Of a stretch of 64,000 nucleotides of DNA, positions 12,581 through 23,107 are shown one piece after another. Below the pieces are notes generated by a model. That model did not search any database. It had not been told where the DNA came from and saw only the letters and a program-made list of their open reading frames with translations. Positions within the stretch are counted from its first letter, which is position 1; each line of letters starts with the position of its first letter. A program made the translations under genes and the position numbers. Source of the stretch: Bolinopsis microptera (taxonomy: Eukaryota > Ctenophora > Tentaculata > Lobata > Bolinopsidae); assembly GCF_026151205.1 (NCBI RefSeq), contig NC_087079.1, forward strand, positions 15,130,445-15,194,444, given 5' to 3'.

Positions 12581-13050
12581 TTATAAATCAAGAGGCTTGC
12601 ATATAATGAACATATTGACACGGGTGCAGAGTTGAGTCTGTACGGAACCTAGTAGTTTCAGATCCTTGTTTAACTTGCCGTACATCAAAGTCATCCACTA
12701 CTTTAGCCCGGCGAGGCACATAACTCCCTCTACAACTCCATGACAAATGTTTCATATATACTAGCCGAGTTCACAAGAATATATCCTTGTGTTTGAGAAG
12801 AGCTCGTTAGAACTGCTTCCTTTCCCTTCAGTATCCCACAGTCTCTCGAGTTTCGTAACTGCCAGAGAACTCTCTTAAACAATTACTAGACTCGGTGATT
12901 ATAAATCAAGAGGCTTGCATATAATGAACATATTGACACGGGTGCAGAGTTGAGTCTGTACGGAACCTAGTAGTTTCAGATCCTTGTTTAACTTGCCGTA
13001 CAGCAAGGTCATCCACTACTTTAGCCCGGCGAGGCACATAACTCCCTCTA
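12581..13050. repeat. Direct repeat, 152 bp, two copies
   Basis: 12581-12732 and 12899-13050 are nearly identical, starting ttataaatcaagaggcttgc and ending cataactccctcta. I count two differences (catcaaag versus cagcaagg). The 166-bp spacer is unrelated. The high identity implies a recent local duplication or gene conversion. No coding content. Confidence 0.9.
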
Positions 13051-13321
13051 TGACCATATTTATTATCATATTCCACAGAATCCTATACAGTATAACCCTA
13101 TAACTGTCCAGTTTAAAGGAACACATAAAATCAAAAAGCTCGTGATTATAAAGACTGGATAAAAACTCAGAAATAGCAATGTGATTGCTGATTGGTGTAT
13201 TCGCCATCGTTTCAGTGGTTATCTTATCCATGTATTACTTAGATCCACTATGTAGCTGGTAATCGTGAAATATTAAATCTGCCTGACTTGCGTCGTGTGA
13301 TACATTTAACGGTACATTTAA

Positions 13322-13409
13322 CGGTACAGTGAACAGTACAGTGTACCATATAGTTCACCATATAACGGTAAAGTGAACAGTACAGTGTACCATATAGTTC
13401 ACCATATAT
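13322..13409. repeat. Short tandem repeat, about 44-bp unit
   Basis: The unit containing gtgaacagtacagtgtacca and tatagttcaccatat is present twice in a row. Each unit is itself partly palindromic (gtgaac with gttcac). Confidence 0.8.
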
Positions 13410-13898
13410 AATAGTGAACGTTGTGTATTATCTAGTGTACGGTGAAATGTACACGATGATCCCTAGTTATAAGCGTGAAACGTTTTCAAATATGTTTTCC
13501 AAAGTTTTACAATTAATGTCGCCATTATTTTAAAAGAACAATAAGAAAACTACAACGTAAATCTAGTGATATAAGATTGGATGACATGATTTACAAGTTT
13601 GATAACAAATAATGAATTTAATTCATGATCTTCAATACTCAATACTCAATAAACATATTATACAAATACAAATACAACTTAAATTCATGCACAGCTTATC
13701 AAATTCGAATAAAAAAGGAATGAAGAAACGTTATTACATCAAAAAATCGGATTGTGCATCAATGTACATAGAAACCTGATCCCTCGAAAAAGTTGCGAAA
13801 AACGAGATATTCTGTTAAAGAGCTGCTTGTTTAAACAATAAAACTATCTGAGCTTCAGATGACTGAAATGTTATTCAACCACACGATCCGACCTACTA

Positions 13899-14097
13899 AA
13901 GGCGGGGTGCAACACCTAACCCTGCCAATCCCGCTAATCCCGCCAAATCCCGCCAAATCCCGCGTAATCCCGCCAAATCCCGCGTAATCCCGCGTAATCC
14001 CGTCAAATCCCGTGTAATCCCGCCAAATCCCGCGTAATCCCGCCAAATCCCGCCAAATTCCACGTAATCCCGCCAAATTCCACGTAATCCCGCCGAT
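13899..14097. repeat. 10-bp minisatellite CCCGCCAAAT/CCCGCGTAAT, copy A
   Basis: About 17 decamers alternating between cccgccaaat and cccgcgtaat variants, preceded by ggcggggtgcaacacctaac. A related block lies at 18832-18990 in which the same lead sequence is inverted at the opposite end. The frame through it is an artefact. Confidence 0.9.
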
Positions 14098-14142
14098 AAA
14101 AATAAAGTTAATTTTTTTTATGTCACAAATTTTACTCATCAA

Positions 14143-14479
14143 AGCATAAATACGAAACTCGATCGGTTTTTAACAATACGAAATGGTTTTGTTAATAACC
14201 AAATTTTGCACTTTAGTTTTCGTAAATGGCATAGATAGAAGTTTCCATACTTCGACAGGAAAACATTAGTTGCTCATTTGGTAAAGGCCACATTTATATT
14301 GGATCCCTGAAATATTCCTACAGAGTAGTTGAGTAGTTGAGTAGTTGCAGTAGCGGACCTTTCAAAGTTCATCTTGAAAGGAGATATCGATTGCAAGTAT
14401 TGCCACCAGATTTTCAAAACCGGAAGTTTACTAAGATGTATTATCATTGAACTGATTACAAAAGATGATCATAATTGAA
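14143..14479. other. Spacer, no gene recognised
   Basis: Unique AT-rich sequence between copy A of the decamer minisatellite and the polypurine tract. Only a short gtagttgagtagttg run stands out. Confidence 0.45.
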
Positions 14480-17400
14480 AAAAGAGGAGGAGGAGGAGGA
14501 GGAGGACTAAGGAGGAGGACTGAGGAGGAGGGGGAGGACTGAGGAGGAGGACTGAGGAGGACTGATGAGGAGGAGAAGGAGGTGGATGAAGAGAACTGAG
14601 GAGGAGGAGAAGGAGGACTGAGGAGGACTGGTGAGGAGAAGGAGGCGGACTGAGGAGGAGGAGAAGGACTAAAGAGGAGGAGGACCCAGGAGGAGGATAA
14701 CTGAGGAGAAGGACCGATGAGGAGGAGGACAGAGGAGGAGGAGGAGAAGGACTGAGGAGGAGAAGGAGGACCCAGGAGGAGGACCCAGGAGGAGGACCCA
14801 GGAGGAGGAGCAGGAGGAGGAGCAGGAGGAGGACTGAGGATGAGGATGAGGATGAGGGTGGCTGGGGGAGGACTGAGGAGGAGGAGGAAACCTGAGTAGG
14901 AGGTGTAAGATGAGAAGGACTGAGGAGGAGGAGGAGGACTGAGGAGAAAGATGAGGAGGAGGACTGACGAGAAAGATGAGGAAGAGGACTGAAGAGGGAG
15001 ACTGAGGAGGAGGAGGGGAGGCGGAGAAGGACTGAGGAGGATGACTGATGAGGAATGATGAGGAGAAGGAGGTGGATGAGGAGGATGAGGAGGACTAAGG
15101 AGAAGGAGGAGAAGAAAGAGGACTGGTAGAAAGGATTGATGAGGAGGAGGAGGAGGACTGAGGAGGATGACTGAGGATGAGGACTGAGGAGGAGGATGAG
15201 GTGGAGGATGAGGACTGAGGATGAGGACTGAGGAGGAGGAGGAGGACTGAGGAGGATGGCTAAGGAGGATGACTGAGAGGGAGGAGGAGGAGGAGTAAAA
15301 CTGAGGAATACTAAGAAGAAGGAGGAGGAGAACTGAGGAGGAGGACTGAAGAGGGGGACTGAGGAAGAGGAGGGGAGGCGGAGGAGGATTGAGGAGGATG
15401 ACTGATGACTGGTGAGGAGGGGAAGGAGGTGGATGAGGAGGATGAGGAGGACTAAGGAGGAGGAGAAAGAGGACTGGTGAAGGGGATTGATGAGGATGAG
15501 GAGGAGGACTGATAAGGAGGAGGAGGAGGAGGACTGAGGAGGAGGGGAAGGAGGTGGATAAGGAGGATGAGGAGGATGAGGAGGACTAAGGAGAAGGAGA
15601 AGGAGGACTGGTGAAGAGGATTGATGAGGAGGAGGAGGACTGATGAGGAGGAGGACTGAGGAGGACTGAGAAGGAGGAGGACTGAGGAGAACTGAGGAGG
15701 AGGAGGACTGAATAGGTGGAGGAGGGGGACTGGGGGAGGACTGAGGAGGAGGACTAAGGAGAACGATGAGGAGGGGGACTGAGGAGGAGGGGAAGGAGGT
15801 GGATGAGGAGGATGAGGAGGACTGAGGAGGAGGAGGACTGAAGAGTAGGAGTAGGAGGATGACTGAGGAGGGGAGGAGGAAGAGGACAAAGGAGGATCAG
15901 GATGACCCAGGAAGAGGACCCAGGAGGAGGAGGAGGACTGAGGAGGAGGAGGAGGAGGACTGAGAAGGAGGAGGACTGAGGAGAACTGAGGAGGAGGAGG
16001 ACTAAGGAGAAATATGAGGAGGACTGACGAGGAAGATGAGGACTGAGGAGGAGGAGGACTGAGGAGGATGGCTGAGGAGGATGACTGAGAGGGAGGAGGA
16101 GGAGTAAAACTGAGGAGGACTGAGGAGAAGTCTCAGAAGAACTGAGGGGGAGGAGGACTAAGGAGAAATATGAGGAGGACTGACGAGGAAGATGAGGACT
16201 GAGGAGGAGGAGGACTGAGGAGGATGGCTGAGGAGGATGACTGAGAGGGAGGAGTAAAACTGAGGAGGACTGAGGAGAAGGAGGATAAGGACTGAGGAGA
16301 ACTGAGGAGTAGGACTGAAGGAGGAGGAGGGGAGGCGGAGGAGGACTGAGGAGGATGACTGATGAGGAATGATGAGGAGGGGAAGGAGGTGGATGAGGAG
16401 GATGAGGAGGACTAAGGAGAAGGAGGAGGACAAGGAGGACTGGTGAAGAGGATTGATGAGGAAGAGGAGGAGGTGGACTGAAGAGGAGGAGATGACTGAG
16501 GAGGGGAGGAGGAAGAGGACTGAGGAGGATCTGGATGACCCAGGAGGATGACCCAGGAGGAGGACTGAGGAGGATGACTGAGGAGGAGGAGGACTGAGGA
16601 GGAGGAGGACTCAGAAGGAGGACTGAGGAGTACTGAGGAGGAGGAGGACTAAATATGAGGAGGAGGAGGGGGACTGGAGGAGGACTGAGGAGGGGGACTG
16701 AGGAGGACTGAGGAGGAGGATGAGGACTGAGGAGGAGGAGGAGGACTGAGGAGGACTGAGGGGGATGGCTGAGGAGGATGGCTGAGAGGGAGGAGGAGGA
16801 GGAGTAAAACTGAGGAGGACTGAGGAGAAGGAGGATGAGGACTGAGGAGGAGGACTGAAGAGGAGGACTGAGGAGGAGGAGGGGAGGCGGAGGAGGACGA
16901 CTGATGAGGAATGATGAGGAGGGGGAGGAGGCGGATGAGGAGGATGAGGAGGACTAAGGAGAAGGAGGAGGAGAAGGAGAAGGAGGACTGGTGAAGAGGA
17001 TTGATGAGGAGGAGGACCGAGAAGGAGGAGGACTGAGGAGAACTGAGGAGGAGGAGGAGGACTGAATAGGAGGAGGGGGACTGGGGGAGGACTGAGGAGG
17101 AGGACTGAGGACTGAAGAGGGGGAGGATGAAAAGGAGGGGAGGAGGAAGAAGACTGAGGAGGATCAGGATGACCCAGGAGGAGGACCCAGGAGGAGGACC
17201 CAGGAGGAGGACCCAGGAGGACTGAGGAGGATGACTGGGGAGGAGGAGGACTGAGGAGGAGGACTGAGGAGGACTGAGAAGGAGGAGGACTGAGGAGAAC
17301 TGAGGAGGAGGAGGAGGACTGAATAGGAGGAGGAGGGGGACTGGGGGAGGACTGAGGAGGAGGACTAAGGAGAACGACGAGGAGGAGGACTGAGGACTGA

Positions 17401-18210
17401 AGAGGAGGAGGATGAAAAGGAGGAGGACTGATGAGGAGGGGGAGGAGGAGGAGGGGAGGAGGACTGAGGAGGATGGCTGAGGAGGTTGACTGAGGAGGAG
17501 GACTGACAGGGAGGAGGAGGAGGAGGAAGACTGAGGAAGAGGAGGAGGTAAAGGACTGAAGAGGAGAAAGAGGAGGAGGAGGACCCAGGAGGAGGACCCA
17601 GGAGGAGGACCCAGGAGGAGGACCCAGGAGGAGGACCCAGGAGGAGGACCCAGGAGGGGGAAGAGGAGGAGGAGGAGGAGGAGGAGGAGGACTGAGGAGG
17701 AGGACTGAGGAGGATGGCTGAGGAGGTTGACTGAGGAGGAGGACTGACAGGGAGGAGGAGGAGGAGGAAGACTGAGGAGGAGGAGGAGGTAAAGGACTGA
17801 AGAGGAGAAAGAGGAGGAGGAGGAGGAGGACTTAGGAGAACGATGAGGAGGAGGACTGAGGAGGAGGATTGAGGACTGAAGAGGAGGAGGATGAAAAGGA
17901 GGACTGAGGAGGAGGGGGAGGAGGAGGAGGGGAGGAGGAGGACTGAGGAGGAGGAATGAGGAGGACTGAGGAGGATGGCTGAGGAGGTTGACTGAGGAGG
18001 AGGACTGGCAGGGAGGAGGAAGACTGAGGAAGAGGAGGAGGTAAAGAACTGAAGAGGAGAAGGAGGAGGAGGACCCAGGAGGAGGATCCAGGAGGAGGAC
18101 CCAGGAGGAGGACCCAGGAGGACCCAGGAGGAGGACCCAGGAGGAGGACTGAGGAGGAGGAAGAGGAGGAAGAGGAGGAGGAGAAGGAGGAAGAGGAGGA
18201 GGAGGAAGCA
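14480..18210. repeat. 3.7-kb GGA-type polypurine tract with higher-order repeats
   Basis: The plus strand is almost only purines, built from GGAGGA with ACTGA and ACCCA interruptions. Frequent units are ggaggactgaggagga and ggaggaggacccag; the latter is in six consecutive copies at about 17579-17655 and also near 14770, 17170 and 18070. Longer modules recur: gttgactgaggaggaggact with its surroundings appears near 17485, 17725 and 17990, and gaataggaggagg...gggggaggactgagg near 15710, 17060 and 17325. The long minus-strand Ser/Pro/Leu frames are artefacts of the repeat and not genes. Confidence 0.97.
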
Positions 18211-18831
18211 TCTAAATGTTATTTCCATTTTTGTTATTTTTTGTCCGTTTTTGTCCGCTCTATTTTTTGTCTGTTTTGAAAATATAGGGTACCGAACGGA
18301 CAAAAAACATGAGCCTAACATAGCCTGCATGAAGCAAATTTACATAGCATAAGATGAATTATTGAACGGTATGAACTACAGTCGTTCTAGCATTACAGTT
18401 TGAAATAACGTATCTAACGCTTTTAATAACACAACTGACGCTTTGAATCTTTGAATAACATAACCCAAGTGAGAGCTTGAAGTAGATCGCAGGGCAATTA
18501 GATTTAAAGAACGGTTACAAGTCTTTATGATCTGATAATTTGGTAACAACGCTTTTCTTCTTTGTTACTGAACTAAAAGCAACGTCGGTGAATCATCACA
18601 AAACCCTCTGGGTAGCTGCTGTTGAAGATAGCTTGGAAAATAACGGCTCAGTTCCGAGATTTCCGAGGGTCAAGATCAGGCGAAGAGCATTGTGCCACTG
18701 TTGCAAAGAATGGTATTATGTTTATACGTGAATTTTGAGCCTCCAAAGATTATTTGGATTTTTGTCGTTGGAATAAAACAACCAAAATTTTACATTTTCA
18801 AAAATTTGAGAAAAATTATACCTTTCGTCCG
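18211..18831. other. Spacer, no gene recognised
   Basis: Unique sequence between the polypurine tract and copy B of the decamer minisatellite. A 63-codon plus-strand frame at 18540-18731 has no recognisable domain and I do not call it a gene. Confidence 0.45.
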
Positions 18832-18990
18832 ATTCCGCTAATCCCGCCAAATCCCGCGAAATCCCGCGTAATCCTGCGTAATCCCGCGTTATCCCGCCAA
18901 ATCCCGCGTAATTCCGCGTAATCCCGCCTAATCACGCCTAATTGCGGGGTTAGACGGAAATTGGCGGAGTTATGTGCTGCACCCCGCCTT
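18832..18990. repeat. 10-bp minisatellite CCCGCGTAAT, copy B
   Basis: About ten decamers of the cccgcgtaat/cccgccaaat type, then a diverged half ending tgtgctgcaccccgcc. That end is the inverse of the start of copy A (ggcggggtgcaacac), so the family has a defined terminus. It lies just beyond the apparent stop of the MTA-like gene. Confidence 0.85.
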
Positions 18991-19011
18991 ACTAACAAAC
19001 CATGACCGCTA

Positions 19012-20490
19012 TTACCTGTTTCTAGCAGCCTGGCAAGGTCTACGAGCTATCACTCTCATGGTTTTAGTCCCCAAACATTTCCTGGCCGCCAAGGACTCTT
19101 CTGTGCACAAAAACAACTGTCCTCTGGAGGGATCACCGTGAGATAACACCTGGTGACGACGCAGTCCTGATTTACACTTGAAAGCTTTATTACAACCGTC
19201 GGTTTCACATTTGAAGAGTTTACTGTGTGGTAACCCGATTATTGATGGCGACGAAGATTCCCATACTTTACTCTCTAAAGTGGGAGAATCAGGAAAACCA
19301 GCGAACTGTTTCCAATGGAGAGCACATGTTTTACAAATCCGGACAGGTTCAGTAACCGGTCCCCAAGAAAACCAACAGCCTCGCACTTTGGGGACTTTCC
19401 CACAACCAGGACATTTGCTGGATGTTGTTTCACTTCCAGTCAGGGCGGGCAACACCCAGTCTGTTACAGCTACCTCGATATCTTTCAACTCTCCTTGATC
19501 TGAACAGTAGTCATTTTTCCATTGTTTGTACCCACTAGTCCCTTTCCACTGGTAATAAAAACTAATGATACTCTGCCAAGATTTCCAGGGTAAAAACTCT
19601 TGCCTTATGTAATTGAACTGCTTGCCGTATTTGTACAAACATCTTTCAAATATCAACACCTCATCCCGAGTCCACGAATCAATATCATCTGATGTTAAAC
19701 TGTCGTCCTGTACTATTGATAGCCCTGCTGTTTTCATATCATAATTTTCTCTGTTAAGAATTTCCATAGCACCAAACAAATGAACGTCTCTGTGAACTTG
19801 CATGGGTCTAGTTTTAGGGTTTGTTTTTGCGAGGTTTTTATAGGCTTGCACTGACCGAACCGCACAGCTTAACTGTGAATAAGTTTTATCAGAGCATTTT
19901 TCAGGATCCCAAATGAACTGATCGTCCTCTACATCAGTAGAGCTACCTCCCCCCTCGCAATCAGGAAGCTCAGCTTGATAAGCACTTCCTATCATTATAG
20001 AACCTTTATCTTCGTGTACCTCTTGATTCGAGACATCGTAGGCCAGAAGAAAGAAAAACTTGTTCTCATTGGTAAGCACATCCATGGGAGAGTCCACCAT
20101 TGTCAGGAGGAAAACGTAACATTTACCTCGGATCATATCGGGTGATATGATAACATTCTCCTTGGAAACAAACAAGTTCCTCTGCAGCAACTTATAATGT
20201 AGTTTAACATAATCAGGATTATAAGTAGCTTCCTCCGCAATATCCCAATCAAACTCCTCGTTGTGAAGGAAGCTGTCCGTGTACTTATCAGCAATGACCA
20301 GCAAATCTCCTGACACGTGACGTCTCCGGAAGAACAGTTTTACTTTAATCTGAATATCTGAGTTGGACTGTTTCTGTATTTCCTCTATCTTGCATATCCA
20401 GTAAGGCTCTCGAGTACAGTGGAGGTCTGCGAAGACGTAGTCCCCAATTTTGAACTTGTCAGTGGGTCCCACAGTGGGAACCGGCTCCAT
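19012..20490 (-). CDS. MTA: MTA-like NuRD subunit (BAH-ELM2-SANT-GATA finger)
   Basis: Homologue of metastasis-associated proteins, which scaffold HDAC1/2 in the NuRD chromatin complex. From the ATG at 20490 the protein is 492 aa (four more residues would need a GTG start). In order: BAH domain (about 8-130: KIGDYVF, VKLFFRRRHVSGDLL), ELM2 (about 130-235: IRGKCYVFLL, IGSAYQAELP), SANT (about 255-305: WTRDEVLIFERCLYKYG, FLPWKSWQSIISFYYQWK), a GATA-type finger (about 359-388: CPGCG...CKTC with WFSWGP), then a C2H2 finger (about 426-449: CETDGCNKAF...HQVLSH) that is not part of the vertebrate MTA plan as I know it. It ends in ARRPCQAARNR, resembling the start of the MTA block IARRLC...AARHP. The last codons read AACAG-GTAATA, a good splice donor, so the stop may be intronic and a 3' exon may be missing. 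Confidence 0.88.
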   Translation of the reverse strand: MEPVPTVGPTDKFKIGDYVFADLHCTREPYWICKIEEIQKQSNSDIQIKVKLFFRRRHVSGDLLVIADKYTDSFLHNEEFDWDIAEEATYNPDYVKLHYKLLQRNLFVSKENVIISPDMIRGKCYVFLLTMVDSPMDVLTNENKFFFLLAYDVSNQEVHEDKGSIMIGSAYQAELPDCEGGGSSTDVEDDQFIWDPEKCSDKTYSQLSCAVRSVQAYKNLAKTNPKTRPMQVHRDVHLFGAMEILNRENYDMKTAGLSIVQDDSLTSDDIDSWTRDEVLIFERCLYKYGKQFNYIRQEFLPWKSWQSIISFYYQWKGTSGYKQWKNDYCSDQGELKDIEVAVTDWVLPALTGSETTSSKCPGCGKVPKVRGCWFSWGPVTEPVRICKTCALHWKQFAGFPDSPTLESKVWESSSPSIIGLPHSKLFKCETDGCNKAFKCKSGLRRHQVLSHGDPSRGQLFLCTEESLAARKCLGTKTMRVIARRPCQAARNR

Positions 20491-20499
20491 TGTTAGTGA

Positions 20500-20518
20500 C
20501 ACGTGATAGGGTCACGTG
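20500..20518. promoter_or_regulatory. Paired CACGTG E-boxes before MTA-like ATG
   Basis: Two perfect CACGTG palindromes at 20500-20505 and 20513-20518, 13 bp apart and inside a direct repeat gtgatagg. They lie 10-28 nt upstream of the ATG, so they could be promoter E-boxes or 5'UTR sequence. CACGTG binds bHLH-Zip factors; activity here is inferred. Confidence 0.4.
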
Positions 20519-20519
20519 A

Positions 20520-21180
20520 TAGGTTCTGTCTCAATACATCACAATCTGAGAGGAAATAATTGTGAGAAAGGGAGGTAAATTGAAATATTGTTAACCCTAC
20601 AGTGGGCTTTGTTTTGGTAAAAAACAATTGCAGTTACTGGCTGCTTCAATTTGATAAAATAAGTCCAGAAATTTAAACTGACTTTTAATTTTTTCGAATA
20701 GACTTAAATAACTCATACTTTGGACACAGAAAGTAAGCAAGTGGTGCTATCAAAATCAAATAAAATATAGATTATATTATACTGTATGATACTCAACACC
20801 ACTAACTCAGTTTCATTTTTGTTGATCTAATACAATACAAAAAGGGTCACCTTTGCTAAAGTCTGAATATATGTACATTGTACAACAAGGACGGATCATG
20901 ATACATGGTCAATTCAAGATACAAAATCGTTGTCATTACTGAAAGTGCAAGTTGTGTTACGGCTGTCACTAGTTAACTGTAATCTACACTGTCTTTAATC
21001 ATTTAACCGTGGCCATAAGAACAGTCAAATTCCCAAAAATGTTCAACTACTTGCTGTGAAAAATTAGAGGTAGTTTGCAAGATGCTCTCGACTTACATAG
21101 CAGTACAAAATCAAAAATATAGGCTACAAGCTTACCTTATCATTAAAGGAATCCTACTTTGAATTTAAATGTGGAACATG
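20520..21180. other. Intergenic between MTA-like and PPP5C
   Basis: AT-rich, with no coding signal. Reading on the minus strand, CCTCTCAG lies about 60 nt before the MTA-like ATG, followed by a three-codon upstream ORF (ATG-TAT-TGA). The right half is the PPP5C 3'UTR region. Confidence 0.5.
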
Positions 21181-22629
21181 TTACATGAAGCCAGACATTT
21201 TTAATAAATTATTAGCATAGGCCATCGGCTTGACATCAGGATGCGGCACAGACTCAAACGTTGTGAATTTGGGCACCAAGTCCTCCTTTAGAGTGATAAA
21301 GGCCCCCTTATTTCCCATTTGGTCGCAGTAGTTGGGAGCAGAGAAAACTGTTATACACTTTCCGTCATGACTCACCTCATATCCCTCATCCTTAACCTCG
21401 TGAGACCTAATCACGTATTTCAGACGGTTTCTGTCGAGGAAGGCACTGGTCACATCAGGACCAAACTGAACACCAACACCACGTTTACTTGCAGAACGCC
21501 CGGTGAAACTCTGTGGATCTGACCAGAGCAGGTCGCACATGACCCCAGACTCTGGGGGCTGGCGGTTCCTTTCAAAGTTCTCAATGTCCTCAATTTTGAT
21601 ACCATCCTCCTGAAATAGTCCTCCGTGAGTTACAAATACACCATTGTTGATAACATGACACAGGGGCAACCAGTTGAATATCTCCGTAAAGAAATCAGAC
21701 ATATTCTTGCTGTATTTTTCTTTAACCTCTCCATCAAACCCATACATTTGGTTCATGTTTATTGACTCGTGGTTTCCTCTGGCCATAAACATGTGGTCTG
21801 GATACAATAATTTAAAGCCGAATAACGTGAAGATAACTTCAACTGAAAATGATCCTCTGTCGACAAAGTCTCCGTTAAACAGATACGGATTTGTTTCACT
21901 AGGTAATCCGTTTATCTCAAAGATATTCAGAAGATCATAGAATTGACCATGAATGTCGCCACAAACTGTAAATTTGTTACAGCTTGGAATCGTTATATGC
22001 ACAAGGGAAGGTTGCTCCTCAAAATACTTTTTGATGGTTACAAGCATGCCATAGGCATACTTTCGATGGAGAATTTTTTGATCTCTGAACCATGCAACGA
22101 GCTGTTCCATGAATTGAACAGTAACTTTATAGTCATCTCCCAACTTTGGTCCACTGTAAGAATCTTCAACCACCATATTTTCCATGTCCACACTCTCTAT
22201 CACACTCTTTTTGAGTGACTCGACATTAATGGCTTTTTCAAAAGCAAGCCGTTTGACGATTTTATCACACTCTTTGAACTTCATTCGGGCATCGTTATCT
22301 TTGGGTCTAGCCCTGCGAACAGTATCGTAATCAGCTAAGCTCTTTTTATACCGTCCAAGGGCCATGTTGGCCTCTGCTCGCCTATAGTATGCCTTCAAGT
22401 ATGTTCTGTCCAATTCCACAGCCTTATCAGCATCAGTTATGGCATAACCAAAACACTCAGTTCTTAAGTATGCAAAACTTCTATTTCCATAGTAAGCTGG
22501 GATATTGGGGTTCTTGTCGATTGCTTTTGTGTACCATTCAATGGCAACGAGGTATTTCTTTTCTTTAAAAAACTGATTGGCAGTGTTTTTGTCTTGCTCA
22601 GCTTCTTCGACTAGAGTTAACGAAACCAT
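21181..22629 (-). CDS. PPP5C: Serine/threonine protein phosphatase 5, intronless
   Basis: TPR-containing PPP phosphatase that docks on HSP90 and dephosphorylates clients such as steroid receptors and Raf. It has 482 aa in one exon with a true ATG. Three TPR units occupy about residues 7-110 ([44 protein letters not shown]), followed by the PP5 linker (FEKAI) and the catalytic domain. The metal/phosphate motifs GDIHGQ (about 224), GDFVDRG (about 253), RGNHE (about 283), THGG and [14 protein letters not shown] are all intact. The autoinhibitory C-terminal helix is present but short ([14 protein letters not shown]). A CATCAG acceptor lies one base before the ATG. It sits 479 bp from PTPA, another phosphatase regulator. 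Confidence 0.97.
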   Translation of the reverse strand: MVSLTLVEEAEQDKNTANQFFKEKKYLVAIEWYTKAIDKNPNIPAYYGNRSFAYLRTECFGYAITDADKAVELDRTYLKAYYRRAEANMALGRYKKSLADYDTVRRARPKDNDARMKFKECDKIVKRLAFEKAINVESLKKSVIESVDMENMVVEDSYSGPKLGDDYKVTVQFMEQLVAWFRDQKILHRKYAYGMLVTIKKYFEEQPSLVHITIPSCNKFTVCGDIHGQFYDLLNIFEINGLPSETNPYLFNGDFVDRGSFSVEVIFTLFGFKLLYPDHMFMARGNHESINMNQMYGFDGEVKEKYSKNMSDFFTEIFNWLPLCHVINNGVFVTHGGLFQEDGIKIEDIENFERNRQPPESGVMCDLLWSDPQSFTGRSASKRGVGVQFGPDVTSAFLDRNRLKYVIRSHEVKDEGYEVSHDGKCITVFSAPNYCDQMGNKGAFITLKEDLVPKFTTFESVPHPDVKPMAYANNLLKMSGFM

Positions 22630-23107
22630 CCTGATGGATGAATTATCGGGTTAATAAAAGTTTTTTAAAGTTAGATAAACACAGAATAAAATTATGGAGA
22701 CACTTAACTAAGAGTGAAATAGTGAATGAAGAAAAAACTGAACTTCACTGACCCCAGTCAGTCACATCATATCAAAATACAAGTTACATAAATCGGAATT
22801 ACTCTTATCTATAGCGATATCTATTTACACTACATATGTACACATGTATACATGTGCAAAATACTATTTCATAAAAGATTATTCATTCACGAGAAGGATT
22901 CTTGAAACAAATATGAAGTAATGATAACAGTACAGCATATTCAATATGATATTATGTACAGAAAGCTTTGTTTCTGATGTAATCTTGGATCTCAACATTG
23001 TAATCAAATTCAACATTAATTACTGATACAAATACATTGTACAAAAGAAATCAAAAATGCAACATTTTTCATCGTAATGAGACAAATCAACCTATCTAGA
23101 ATTCTTA
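22630..23107. other. Intergenic between PPP5C and PTPA
   Basis: AT-rich spacer, containing a short palindromic TACATATGTACACATGTATACATGT run near 22834-22858. No gene is visible. It must hold the PPP5C 5' flank and the PTPA 3'UTR. Confidence 0.5.

Noticed and set aside
15452-18330. Long minus-strand Ser/Pro/Leu open frames (up to 520 codons)
   Set aside because: They are translations of the GGA polypurine repeat, change frame without consequence, and have no domain or start context.
18540-18731. 63-codon plus-strand frame
   Set aside because: No similarity recognised, no splice or promoter support, and flanked by repeats.
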